Source: Flavobacterium arcticum (lineage in GTDB: Bacteria > Bacteroidota > Bacteroidia > Flavobacteriales > Flavobacteriaceae). From it: a stretch of 64,000 bases of DNA. The notes under the pieces were generated by a model. That model did no database searches and was not told the DNA's origin. It saw only the letters and a list, made by a program, of their open reading frames with translations. Of the stretch, positions 1-8,373 are shown piece after piece (within the stretch, counting starts at the first letter, position 1; each line of letters opens with the position of its first letter). Made by a program: the position numbers and the translations under genes. The stretch covers positions 186,001 to 250,000 of the forward strand of contig NZ_CP031188.1 in the NCBI RefSeq assembly GCF_003344925.1, in the 5' to 3' direction.

Positions 1-1698
1 AATACCTGTTTGAATGTATAGTGCATTTTTAAAGAAATGGTCTGAGAAGTATAACGTATTCCTTGTCACAAATTTTGGCACATTAAGAATATTCTCTGAT
101 TGATCAACTTGTTGATACAATACGGTATTATCTAAAGCAAGTTTCCAAAACTTAAACTCTTTATTTATTTTTAATGATAAATAGTTAATAGTATTATCAT
201 ATTGTTTAGGACTCACTTCTAATCTAGTAACTTCGTCATCCTCTGTATTTACAACATCATCACTAAAATATAACTGATCTTTCAACACGCTATATTGTAG
301 CGATGCCGAAATCCATTGTGTTTTTGCTTCTACTTCAAAGTTGTTTATTTTTTCATTATTGAAATTCTCACTCCAATTGTATTCCTCATAATCACTTTGA
401 AAAAGTCTAAAATTAAGATTAGGCAGTTTATTCATGTTTTGATATCGAAGAAAAACACTGTTCCTTTCATCAAAAGTATATCGTGCTGATGCATCGATAT
501 TGGCAAGCGATTGGTCGGTAATGGAGTTAGAAATTAAAATGCTCCCTTTCCATTTGTCTTTTTGATAGCTATAACGGGCACCATAAGTATTAATTCTATC
601 ACTTACTTTATTTGGTATATCAATAGTACCATCAGGATATAACACAATACTATTATAGTAATAATTATAATTATAATCTTCTACATAAAACTCAAGATCA
701 CCTATAGTTTCGTTAGAATAAGCCGCTCCAAACATATTATACATTTTGTTGTACTTAGTTTTATCGTTGATAGATGATGTAAGTGCACGTCCGAAACGAT
801 CAGACGGTGTTGGCTGGGTATATTCGAAAGATTTATTTTCGTAATTAAATCTATGGTGTAGCACTATGCTATTAGGATTACTTTTACTAAGTCTAAAAGT
901 GTGATCTATAAAGTAGCGATTACCTTTAAGCAATGATGTTGCATCATTGAGATATACTTCAAGTCGAGCGCGTTCATCATATGGAGCTTCACTACTCTCA
1001 AAATTTTCGGTATTTACAATACCTCCATTTTCTTGATTAGAAAAATCCTGAACTGTCATGTGTAGCCTTAGTATATAACGTCTATCAGTAGTATTATAAC
1101 TGGTAATAAATCTAAAGTTACCGTTACTAGATAGCGAGTTTATATATTTACCTATAGAGCGCAAACCTTTGTAACCAATAGCTAGATTTAAATTCTCGGA
1201 TGTATTTACTGTTATAGAAGCGTCTAGTATTTGACCTTGCTCTAAAACTGAACGATAAAACAAATCGGTAAACGGTGTGGCAACATGATAGTAATTTATA
1301 TCATTAACTTCCATGTATGCAAAATGTTTTGCTGTAAAACCAAACTCAGGAAAAGGAGAATAATCCTTTAAGCCATAATCAAGGGTATTATAGGTTTGTC
1401 CTATATTATGAAATGGTAATAAACCGAATATATCTTTACGTAAATAGTTTTCAGTATACTCCTTTTGTATTGTTAACGACGTATCAATATAAGTAGTATC
1501 TCGCTCAATACTGATAATTTTATACATATCAATAGTAGCAATACTATCTGAAACAGTAGGTACTGTAGTTGTTCTATTATTTTTAGATACACTAGTAGTA
1601 TCTGTAATGTTTCTGGAGTTTCTTTTTTGCAATACCTGACTAAAAACTATACAGGGTAGTAATAAAGAAAAACAAACTAAAATAAACTTCTTATACAT
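1..1698 (-). CDS. Putative porin (Porin_10-like), C-terminus outside window
   Basis: The frame opens with ATG at 1698 and stays open for 566 codons to base 1, so the C-terminal end is missing. The first ~20 residues form a Sec signal peptide (MYKKFILVCFSLLLPCIVFS). After a short linker come many alternating, aromatic-rich segments typical of a large outer-membrane beta-barrel, for example LLPFHNIGQTYNTLDYGL near residue 85 and repeated tyrosine/asparagine-rich strands. The general look (N-terminal GLLPFHNIGQ block, no plug, no TonB box) matches the Bacteroidota 'putative porin' family PF14121. The substrate is unknown. A TATCTTTG -7 element lies 22 bases upstream, and the terminator of the preceding Sus operon separates it from those genes, so it is probably transcribed alone or with genes beyond the left edge. 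Confidence 0.72.
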   Translation of the reverse strand, partial: MYKKFILVCFSLLLPCIVFSQVLQKRNSRNITDTTSVSKNNRTTTVPTVSDSIATIDMYKIISIERDTTYIDTSLTIQKEYTENYLRKDIFGLLPFHNIGQTYNTLDYGLKDYSPFPEFGFTAKHFAYMEVNDINYYHVATPFTDLFYRSVLEQGQILDASITVNTSENLNLAIGYKGLRSIGKYINSLSSNGNFRFITSYNTTDRRYILRLHMTVQDFSNQENGGIVNTENFESSEAPYDERARLEVYLNDATSLLKGNRYFIDHTFRLSKSNPNSIVLHHRFNYENKSFEYTQPTPSDRFGRALTSSINDKTKYNKMYNMFGAAYSNETIGDLEFYVEDYNYNYYYNSIVLYPDGTIDIPNKVSDRINTYGARYSYQKDKWKGSILISNSITDQSLANIDASARYTFDERNSVFLRYQNMNKLPNLNFRLFQSDYEEYNWSENFNNEKINNFEVEAKTQWISASLQYSVLKDQLYFSDDVVNTEDDEVTRLEVSPKQYDNTINYLSLKINKEFKFWKLALDNTVLYQQVDQSENILNVPKFVTRNTLYFSDHFFKNALYIQTGI

Positions 1699-1719
1699 GA
1701 ATAGCCTTATAATACATAG

Positions 1720-1727
1720 CAAAGATA
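1720..1727 (-). promoter_or_regulatory. -7 promoter element of the porin gene
   Basis: The minus strand reads TATCTTTG, an exact match to the Bacteroidota -7 consensus TAnnTTTG, 22 bases before the porin ATG. No clear TTG -33 element is seen at the usual distance. Confidence 0.5.
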
Positions 1728-1750
1728 ATTTTTTATACGTTAAAGCGCAT

Positions 1751-1778
1751 AAAAAAACCCGCTTATATAAGCGGGTTT
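1751..1778 (-). terminator. Rho-independent terminator of the SusCD operon
   Basis: A perfect 12+12 palindrome (AAACCCGCTTAT / ATAAGCGGGTTT, 1755-1778) is followed on the minus strand by seven T residues (1757-1751). It lies 31 bases after the stop codon of the last lipoprotein gene of the SusCD operon and before the porin promoter. Confidence 0.88.
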
Positions 1779-1808
1779 AATTTAAAACTGGTAATATATA
1801 AATATATA

Positions 1809-2669
1809 TTAGTTAGGATATATTCTATTAAGAACTACATTTTGGACACCAGTTGTTGTTGTACCAAAACGTAATTTAAAAGAAAGATCAATAACACCTT
1901 CACAAGCATCATAAGTACCTTCAATATCTCCTACATAAAAATCAGCTGCAACATCACCATTAAAGTAAAGGAAATTTTCTGAAAAATCAGGACCACTTAT
2001 CGTACCGTCTTCATTTATAAAAACACGAGTTTCAGATACTGAGTCATCAGTAAACAATTTACTAATATTCGAGATTATTATTTCGTTAGAAGCTGCTCCT
2101 TGAGATATTAAGTATGTCAACTCATCTTCTTCTTCTAGCTCTACAAAAGTATCTTCAGAGATACCTAGTAAAGAGTCTCTGTTACCTTTATTGATTCTAA
2201 CAATATAAGTTACAGGCTCCGTATCATCTGGATGACCAATAACAACATTATTACGGCTAGTTTCTGTCAAAGTGATTACAAATCCTATCGAAGATTCAAT
2301 TGTCTCTGGATAGTCTATTGTTATTGTACCTTCAAGACTACCTTTAGGAAAAACAGCATACCCTGAATGACTAATAACACCTTCAGAAGTCCCTTCAAAA
2401 TCAGTAATTGTATACTCTACTTGTAACCCATCTTTATTAGTGGGAGCATCAAGCAAAAGTGGCACAATTATTTGACGAGATTCTACTTCGCAACCTGCTA
2501 TACCATAAGCAAAATTCGGCAATGGCTCAGCTATTGATCCTAAATTAAATGTAACCCATCCACTCTCTGGATCATCAAAAAACCTTCCGTCATTTGGGTC
2601 ATTATCACCACTACATCCTACTAAAGAAAGAGCAGCAATTACTATAAAACTATAAAATATTTTTTTCAT
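1809..2669 (-). CDS. SusCD-associated lipoprotein, unknown function
   Basis: This is a 286-residue lipoprotein. Residues 1-19 are a signal peptide with lipobox LVGC (Cys19), followed by SGDND; an acidic stretch soon after Cys is common in Bacteroidota lipoproteins that reach the cell surface. The body is predicted beta-rich, with a segment around residues 80-135 resembling the immunoglobulin-like domains of DUF1735/Calx-beta type lipoproteins that accompany SusC/SusD pairs. No enzyme motif is visible. It is the last gene of the operon, 27 bases after the neighbouring lipoprotein gene, and is followed by a strong terminator. By position it is probably an accessory surface protein that binds the ligand taken up by the SusCD transporter, but the ligand cannot be read from the sequence. 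Confidence 0.7.
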   Translation of the reverse strand: MKKIFYSFIVIAALSLVGCSGDNDPNDGRFFDDPESGWVTFNLGSIAEPLPNFAYGIAGCEVESRQIIVPLLLDAPTNKDGLQVEYTITDFEGTSEGVISHSGYAVFPKGSLEGTITIDYPETIESSIGFVITLTETSRNNVVIGHPDDTEPVTYIVRINKGNRDSLLGISEDTFVELEEEDELTYLISQGAASNEIIISNISKLFTDDSVSETRVFINEDGTISGPDFSENFLYFNGDVAADFYVGDIEGTYDACEGVIDLSFKLRFGTTTTGVQNVVLNRIYPN

Positions 2670-2696
2670 AAGTGATTGTATCTTTTAAACTAATTA

Positions 2697-3554
2697 CTAA
2701 TTTACTTTAGTAAACTTAATGATCGTATTTTGTGGTCCACCGCCACAATTAGACGTTGAATTTTCAATAACAGTCATTTCAAAATACGAATCATCATTGG
2801 TATTATAAGCAGATCTATCTTCAAGGTCAGCTGGAGCAAAGGTAAGTGAGCTATCATCAGGATCATCTGCACACGCTACTCCACTAGCAACTTTTTCTCC
2901 TAAGTTAAGATAATTACATGCAAAAGCTATAATAACTTCTTCGCTACCACCGTAACCAGGGTAAGCGGTTGCAGCAAATACTCTTTCATATGGAGTACTA
3001 CCTTCAGCAAGAACAACCTCACCTGCCTCAAAACCAGGAAGATCAGTGAAATAGTTCTCTGCAACTTCCATATAATACGTACCTGTGAAATCTGATTGTA
3101 ATGGACAAACTTCGTAAATATTTACTGTAGCAGTAAGACTATCAGAATATTCGAAAGTCTCATCGGCATTAGTAATAGTCATTGTAAAAGTCTTGTTTGT
3201 CTCATCTACAAGATCGTTATCTACACCTGAAATTGTAAAAAAGCCTTGATATGAACCTGCAAGTATAGTAACGGTAGAAGGAACTGTAAAAGTTGCTGGA
3301 TTTGCAGCTGATGAGTTATCAGGGAATCCTATTTCTATATCATATACTCTATCAGTATCAGTAACTGTACTGGCATTAAAAACTACATTAACTTCTCCTG
3401 TAGAATTTTGTACTATTGGCAAAAGATATACAGATCTTGAAAAAGAAATATAAGTATCATTTTGCTCATAATTACCGTTATAGATAATTGGCTCGGTATC
3501 TTCACATGAAGCGAAAATAAACGCTATAGCTAATAATTTAAATAATGTTTTCAT
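2697..3554 (-). CDS. SusCD-associated lipoprotein with Calx-beta-like region
   Basis: This is a 285-residue lipoprotein with signal peptide and lipobox FASC (Cys17) followed by EDTEP. Residues ~60-150 have the pattern of a Calx-beta/DUF1735-like Ig domain: a strand ending in YDIEIGF, a TVTILAGSYQGFFTI strand, then the acidic DNDLVDETNKTFTMTITN loop. The C-terminal half carries several cysteines (CPLQ, CNYL, CADD, NCGG) and may contain disulfides. It starts 11 bases after susD and precedes another lipoprotein gene, so it belongs to the same operon. A role as accessory surface glycan- or peptide-binding protein is inferred from context only. Confidence 0.68.
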   Translation of the reverse strand: MKTLFKLLAIAFIFASCEDTEPIIYNGNYEQNDTYISFSRSVYLLPIVQNSTGEVNVVFNASTVTDTDRVYDIEIGFPDNSSAANPATFTVPSTVTILAGSYQGFFTISGVDNDLVDETNKTFTMTITNADETFEYSDSLTATVNIYEVCPLQSDFTGTYYMEVAENYFTDLPGFEAGEVVLAEGSTPYERVFAATAYPGYGGSEEVIIAFACNYLNLGEKVASGVACADDPDDSSLTFAPADLEDRSAYNTNDDSYFEMTVIENSTSNCGGGPQNTIIKFTKVN

Positions 3555-3565
3555 TTTTTTTTTTT

Positions 3566-5080
3566 TTAATTATAACCTAGATTTTGTTCTATACTAGGGT
3601 TCGCATTAATCTCGCTACGAGGGATTGGCATAGTGAATCTATAATCACCCGCTGGCAAGTTACATGGTGCTGCAAAAGATGCACAGTCACGAGAATCACG
3701 ATCTATACCTATTCCTAGTTCTGCACCAAGACGTTTAAGGTCTATATATCTATGTCCTTCAAAAGCAAGCTCTTTACGTCTTTCTTTTAATATATCTCTT
3801 AGAGCTATATCTATAGTACCGTAACTAAAAGTAGGTACATTTACTGTATATCTATTTGAACGAAGATCTCTAACTGTAGCAGCTGCATCTTCTAGCTGAC
3901 CTGCACGAGCTTGAACTTCTGCACGAATCAACAACATTTCTGCCCATCGTATAATTTTAATATCATTTATACTTTGACCAAATTGACCTCCAGGATATTT
4001 ACCTATAAGTAAAATATCATTACCGTCATTACTCACTACAGATGTAGGTTGTAAAAGAATACCACCTAATCTTATGTCAGAATCAGGATCAGCATCTCCA
4101 TCTCCATCAACATCAAACGAATCATACAAACCATAAGATAATTCAAAGAAAGGACTACCGTCTATAGTTGCACCATTAGCATAAAATAATGAAACAACTG
4201 GATTATCACCATCTTTTCTTGCAAGTGTCCATATATTTTCTACTGTAAGAGCATCTTCAGTATACATAGTTCTATAATTATCACCTGATACCAAATCATA
4301 ATATCCGTCATCACCTACTGCATCAACATATGTTCCTGCAAGTGTATAATTACCCTCACATAGAGCAACACGAGCTTGAATAGCTTTAATTACTCTTTCG
4401 TTAATATAATATGCTTCATAAGATACAGCTGTTTCTCTTAAGTAGAAATCACCTATAAGGTCAGAAGCTTCAGTCAAATCATTATTAATAAACTCGAAAA
4501 CTTCTCCTGTAGTATTTCTAGGATAAACATCTACAATTTCAGGAACAAAGTCCATAATAATAACGCCTGGAGCACTTGGGTTTTGATAATCTGGAGAAAA
4601 GTACTGCAATAATTCAAAATGAGCTAAAGCTCTTAATGTTAATGCTTGTGCTTTTATTTGATTTGCTTGCTCTATTTCAGAAGCACTCTCAAGTGTTGGG
4701 AATATTCTATCCCATGCTTTTAATAACCTGTTTGAATAATTAATTAAAGCATACCTTGAAGACCAAAGAGTACCAGGGAACTGAGTACCTGGCTGTATTA
4801 TAAAACTATACTCTTGGTTACCTTGGCCTGAACTATTAACTCCTCTTTTTACTCCATCTGTAAAAAGCTCGTTAAAAAGTATTATATCTGCAGTACCATT
4901 GCTTCCCGCATCGGGAGTATAAGCAGCATACACTCCGTTCAAACCTGTTTGTAAATCTGTTACGGTTTGGTATGCATTGTCTTCAGTTAATTCGTCTGCC
5001 TGATTAATATCAATAGCATCGTCGCAGGAAACAAATCCTAAAAATAAAGCTAATAAGCTAAATTTAAATATTTTTTTCAT
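3566..5080 (-). CDS. SusD/RagB-family nutrient-binding outer-membrane lipoprotein
   Basis: This is a SusD-like protein of 504 residues. I place the start at ATG 5080 (MKKIFKFSLLALFLGFVSCD), because it gives a proper lipoprotein signal with lipobox FVSC. The frame can be extended upstream to 5176, but that extension lies inside the end of susC and encodes no signal. The protein has the SusD layout: a TPR-like helical N-terminal half and a C-terminal region with the family hallmark RWAEMLLIRAEVQARAG and later ILKERRKELAFEGHRYIDLK. SusD proteins form the lid over the SusC channel and help capture the nutrient. It lies 10 bases downstream of susC, the usual order of this pair. Confidence 0.93.
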   Translation of the reverse strand: MKKIFKFSLLALFLGFVSCDDAIDINQADELTEDNAYQTVTDLQTGLNGVYAAYTPDAGSNGTADIILFNELFTDGVKRGVNSSGQGNQEYSFIIQPGTQFPGTLWSSRYALINYSNRLLKAWDRIFPTLESASEIEQANQIKAQALTLRALAHFELLQYFSPDYQNPSAPGVIIMDFVPEIVDVYPRNTTGEVFEFINNDLTEASDLIGDFYLRETAVSYEAYYINERVIKAIQARVALCEGNYTLAGTYVDAVGDDGYYDLVSGDNYRTMYTEDALTVENIWTLARKDGDNPVVSLFYANGATIDGSPFFELSYGLYDSFDVDGDGDADPDSDIRLGGILLQPTSVVSNDGNDILLIGKYPGGQFGQSINDIKIIRWAEMLLIRAEVQARAGQLEDAAATVRDLRSNRYTVNVPTFSYGTIDIALRDILKERRKELAFEGHRYIDLKRLGAELGIGIDRDSRDCASFAAPCNLPAGDYRFTMPIPRSEINANPSIEQNLGYN

Positions 5081-5090
5081 AGTCAATTTT

Positions 5091-8000
5091 TTAAAAATTA
5101 ATAACGGCACCAAATGTGTAAATTCTAGGTGTTGGATAGTTACCTCTATCAGTAGCTCTAAATCCACCTTCAGCATCCCAGCCTCTCCAAGAACTAAAAG
5201 TTAAAAGATTCTCACCTTGAACATAGAATCTTAATCCGCTAATAGGAAGATCTGCTAACATATCTTGATTAAAGCTATATCCAAATTGAATATTTCTAAG
5301 TCTAAGGAAAGAAGCATCTTCAAGATATCTATCTGTAGAGTTAACATAATCTACAGCACCATAAGGGTTACCTACACGAGGAACACTTGTTATATCTCCA
5401 GGAGCTGTCCATGCAGTTGCAGTACTAACAACTCTGTTAGAACCATCATCAATTACGTTAGTTTCCTCAAGCTCTGCATAATCAAGGTTGTTTCTGTATA
5501 GATCTGCAAAATAACTCCATTGTGTATTAAATTCAAATCCTTTATACTTCACGTTTGTACCAAAACCACCTTGCCATACAGGGTAGATGGATTTACCTGT
5601 ATCTACTCTATCTGCATCTGTAAGTGTCTCTGTTAGACCTCCATCAGCTTTATAGAATAATGGGTTACCATTTGCTGGGTTAACACCTGCATAATTCACT
5701 ATATAGAATGTACCAACCGCAGAACCTTCAATTAACGCAGTAGATCCTCCACTTGTAACTACACCATCATATGCTTCAGGTAACTCTCTAATTTTATTTT
5801 TGTTGTATGAAGTATTACCGTTTACTGAAATTCTCCAGTCTCCTTTATCATATACAACATATTTTAATGACACTTCAAGACCTTTATTTTCCATAGCACC
5901 AATATTTGTATCTATAGATGAAGTTGCATTTATAGGAGATATAGGAGTATCTTGGAAAAGTTGTGTTGTCAATTTCTTATACACATCTACACTACCTGTT
6001 AGTTTATTATCCCAAACACCAAAGTCAACACCTACATTCGTTTGCTCTGTTTCTTCCCAACGCAAGTCAGTATAAGCAATCTGTGCAGGGTAAGTAGCAT
6101 TTGTACCATTATAACCACTACCTGATGTATACAGGTTACGATAACGGTTAAGAGCAGAGTATTGTGCATTATTTATACGTTGGTTACCTGAAGTACCATA
6201 TGAAGCTCTAAGCTTAAGCATATTAATCTCAGAACCAGACATAAAGTTTTCACTATCGATATTCCAACGACCACCTACTGACCAGAATGTACCCCATTGA
6301 TTGTCATCTATAAATCTAAATGAAGCATCACGTCTTACCGTTGCAGAAATACCATATTTATCATCGTAGCTATAATCTACATTGGTAAAGTATGAAAATA
6401 ACCCCTCTGTATACTTAACCGAACCAATAGTTGGTATATAAGGCTGTGTAGCATTAGTATTAGTATTATTATCTAAATCTTCAAAAATACCAGAATCAAC
6501 AAAACCAGCACCTGTACCCACAAGTCTTGGATCTATACCTCTTTGTTCAAAGTTTATCGCATTATAATGTGATTTATTATACTCTATAAATGCTGATGCA
6601 TCAACAGTGTGCTTTTCTGCAAAAGTATTATTATAGTTAAGACTAAAAGTAGAATTAAATCTAAAATCTCTACTTGCTGTCTCTGTATGAACACCACCAT
6701 ATTCAGCATTTTGATCTACCTGAAATGGACCTAAAAGACTTCTTGGGTCTAATATTTCTAATGTTTGATAAGCTGAATAATCTATACCTAACTGAACAGC
6801 AGCAGTAACGTTTTTCATGAAGTTATAATCCGCAGAAAAACCACCTAGCATTTTCAGTTCATCTTCTGTATCCTTATTCATTTTTGCCGAATTAAGCAAA
6901 ACGTAAGGAACCATGTCAACTGTAATTGCATTTGGATCTCCAGGAGTTAAACCTCCATCACTTGTAACACTACCATCTGCGTTATAAGGTGACAAATATG
7001 GAAGACCGTGTAGTGCAGCTCTAAAAGGAGCAAAGAACACAGCATTACTACCTGCACCATCTATACCATTAGATCTTGAAAAGTTAATATTCAGATTTAA
7101 TGAATAATTAAATTTACCATTTTCAGACTTTCCTGCAAAGTTATTTCTAACAGTAAAACGCTTAAAGTTAGTATTTAAGAAAGTACCATCTTGTTCAAAG
7201 TAACTTAACGAAGTAAAATTGTTAGAGTTTTCTGAACCTGAAGTAATAGCTAAATCATGAGATTTAGTAACCCCTTTTCTAAAGAAAATATCTGTCCAGT
7301 ATGTATTTGCTTGTTTTGCTCTAGCATCAAGCTCAGCATCACTTAATTCAGCACCATACCCTACTCCATTATCTTTCTGGAATTGTAAAAGTTGTTTTGA
7401 ACTCATCAAGTCCATATTAAGGTTTTGAAGTTCAGTATAACCAAATTGAGTAGTATATCTAAACTTAAGTTTTTGATTATACCCTCCTTTTTTAGTCGTT
7501 ATAACAATTACACCATTAGCACCCCTGTTACCGTAAATTGAAGTCGCCGCAGCATCTTTCAATATACTGTAAGAAGCAATGTCATTTTGGCTTATACTTC
7601 TAAAACCATCTTCATCAACAGGAATACCATCGACTACGAATAGAGGCTCAACATTACCATTAATAGTACCAACACCACGAAGGATGATTGTACTATCTGC
7701 TCCAGGCTGACCTGATCCAGTACCAATGTTAAGACCAGCAACCTGACCTTGAAGATTTTGAATAAGCGATGCATTAGCCCTATCCTCTACCTCTGCTACA
7801 GAGAGAGTAGTAATAGCAGCAACAGTTGATCGTTGTGTCGTACTACGATACTTATCTACAACAACCGTTTCTAGTTCTTCTGCACTAAGCACTACATCTA
7901 TAACGTTGGAATCTCCAACGGTTACACTTTGAGCGTTAAAACTCACATAGGAGAATTCTAAAACTTCTCCTTTAGACACTTTGATAGAGTATTTACCATC

Positions 8001-8168
8001 AATATCTGTCTGCACGTTTCGTGGTGTTCCTTTAACGAGAACACTTGCATTAGGCAGTGGACCAATCTTATCGGACACTGTACCTGATACTGTTTTCTCC
8101 TGCGCAAAAGAGAAACCAAATGAAAACGCTAATAATAGCGTCATAATCCAAGTAAACTTCGATCTCAT
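5091..8168 (-). CDS. SusC/RagA-family TonB-linked outer-membrane receptor
   Basis: This 1025-residue protein has a signal peptide ending at about residue 22 (FSFGFSFAQ), then a carboxypeptidase-D regulatory-like domain (~25-95) typical of SusC. A plug domain follows, with the SusC hallmarks VPVDEDGFRSI and DAAATSIYGNRGANGVIVIT around residues 185-225, and then a long 22-strand-type barrel ending in an aromatic residue (INF). Proteins of this family import oligosaccharides or peptides with energy from TonB. It is the first gene of the operon susC-susD-lipoprotein-lipoprotein. There is no adjacent sigma/anti-sigma pair and no glycosidase, so the substrate and the control of the locus are not evident. 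Confidence 0.95.
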   Translation of the reverse strand: MRSKFTWIMTLLLAFSFGFSFAQEKTVSGTVSDKIGPLPNASVLVKGTPRNVQTDIDGKYSIKVSKGEVLEFSYVSFNAQSVTVGDSNVIDVVLSAEELETVVVDKYRSTTQRSTVAAITTLSVAEVEDRANASLIQNLQGQVAGLNIGTGSGQPGADSTIILRGVGTINGNVEPLFVVDGIPVDEDGFRSISQNDIASYSILKDAAATSIYGNRGANGVIVITTKKGGYNQKLKFRYTTQFGYTELQNLNMDLMSSKQLLQFQKDNGVGYGAELSDAELDARAKQANTYWTDIFFRKGVTKSHDLAITSGSENSNNFTSLSYFEQDGTFLNTNFKRFTVRNNFAGKSENGKFNYSLNLNINFSRSNGIDGAGSNAVFFAPFRAALHGLPYLSPYNADGSVTSDGGLTPGDPNAITVDMVPYVLLNSAKMNKDTEDELKMLGGFSADYNFMKNVTAAVQLGIDYSAYQTLEILDPRSLLGPFQVDQNAEYGGVHTETASRDFRFNSTFSLNYNNTFAEKHTVDASAFIEYNKSHYNAINFEQRGIDPRLVGTGAGFVDSGIFEDLDNNTNTNATQPYIPTIGSVKYTEGLFSYFTNVDYSYDDKYGISATVRRDASFRFIDDNQWGTFWSVGGRWNIDSENFMSGSEINMLKLRASYGTSGNQRINNAQYSALNRYRNLYTSGSGYNGTNATYPAQIAYTDLRWEETEQTNVGVDFGVWDNKLTGSVDVYKKLTTQLFQDTPISPINATSSIDTNIGAMENKGLEVSLKYVVYDKGDWRISVNGNTSYNKNKIRELPEAYDGVVTSGGSTALIEGSAVGTFYIVNYAGVNPANGNPLFYKADGGLTETLTDADRVDTGKSIYPVWQGGFGTNVKYKGFEFNTQWSYFADLYRNNLDYAELEETNVIDDGSNRVVSTATAWTAPGDITSVPRVGNPYGAVDYVNSTDRYLEDASFLRLRNIQFGYSFNQDMLADLPISGLRFYVQGENLLTFSSWRGWDAEGGFRATDRGNYPTPRIYTFGAVINF

Positions 8169-8346
8169 ACTTTATTAATTTGAGTTAGTTAACCGCAAAC
8201 TTCTTAATAATTTATTAATAAAACAAATATTACTTCGGAATAATAATGTTAAATCAATAGCCTAAATTATTACGAAATCTAAAGCCTTTGTTTTAAATAG
8301 ATACAAATTATTAAGAAAGGTTGCGTATAAATTTTTTATTCTGAAG

Positions 8347-8373
8347 AAATAACAAACTTTACGTTTGTTATTT
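8347..8373 (-). terminator. Hairpin at the end of the S8 peptidase gene
   Basis: An 11-bp perfect stem (AAATAACAAAC / GTTTGTTATTT) with a 5-base loop overlaps the stop codon of the peptidase gene. The T-run after it is broken (a run of Ts appears only ~10 bases later), so it may be a weak terminator or an mRNA 3' stabilising hairpin. Confidence 0.5.

Noticed and set aside
5081..5176. N-terminal extension of the SusD frame by 32 codons
   Set aside because: It lies inside the 3' end of susC, encodes no signal peptide, and the ATG at 5080 gives a perfect lipoprotein signal.
8169..8367. SusC promoter in the gap upstream
   Set aside because: No minus-strand TAnnTTTG element with fair spacing was found; the nearest AT-rich candidates (near 8225) do not match.
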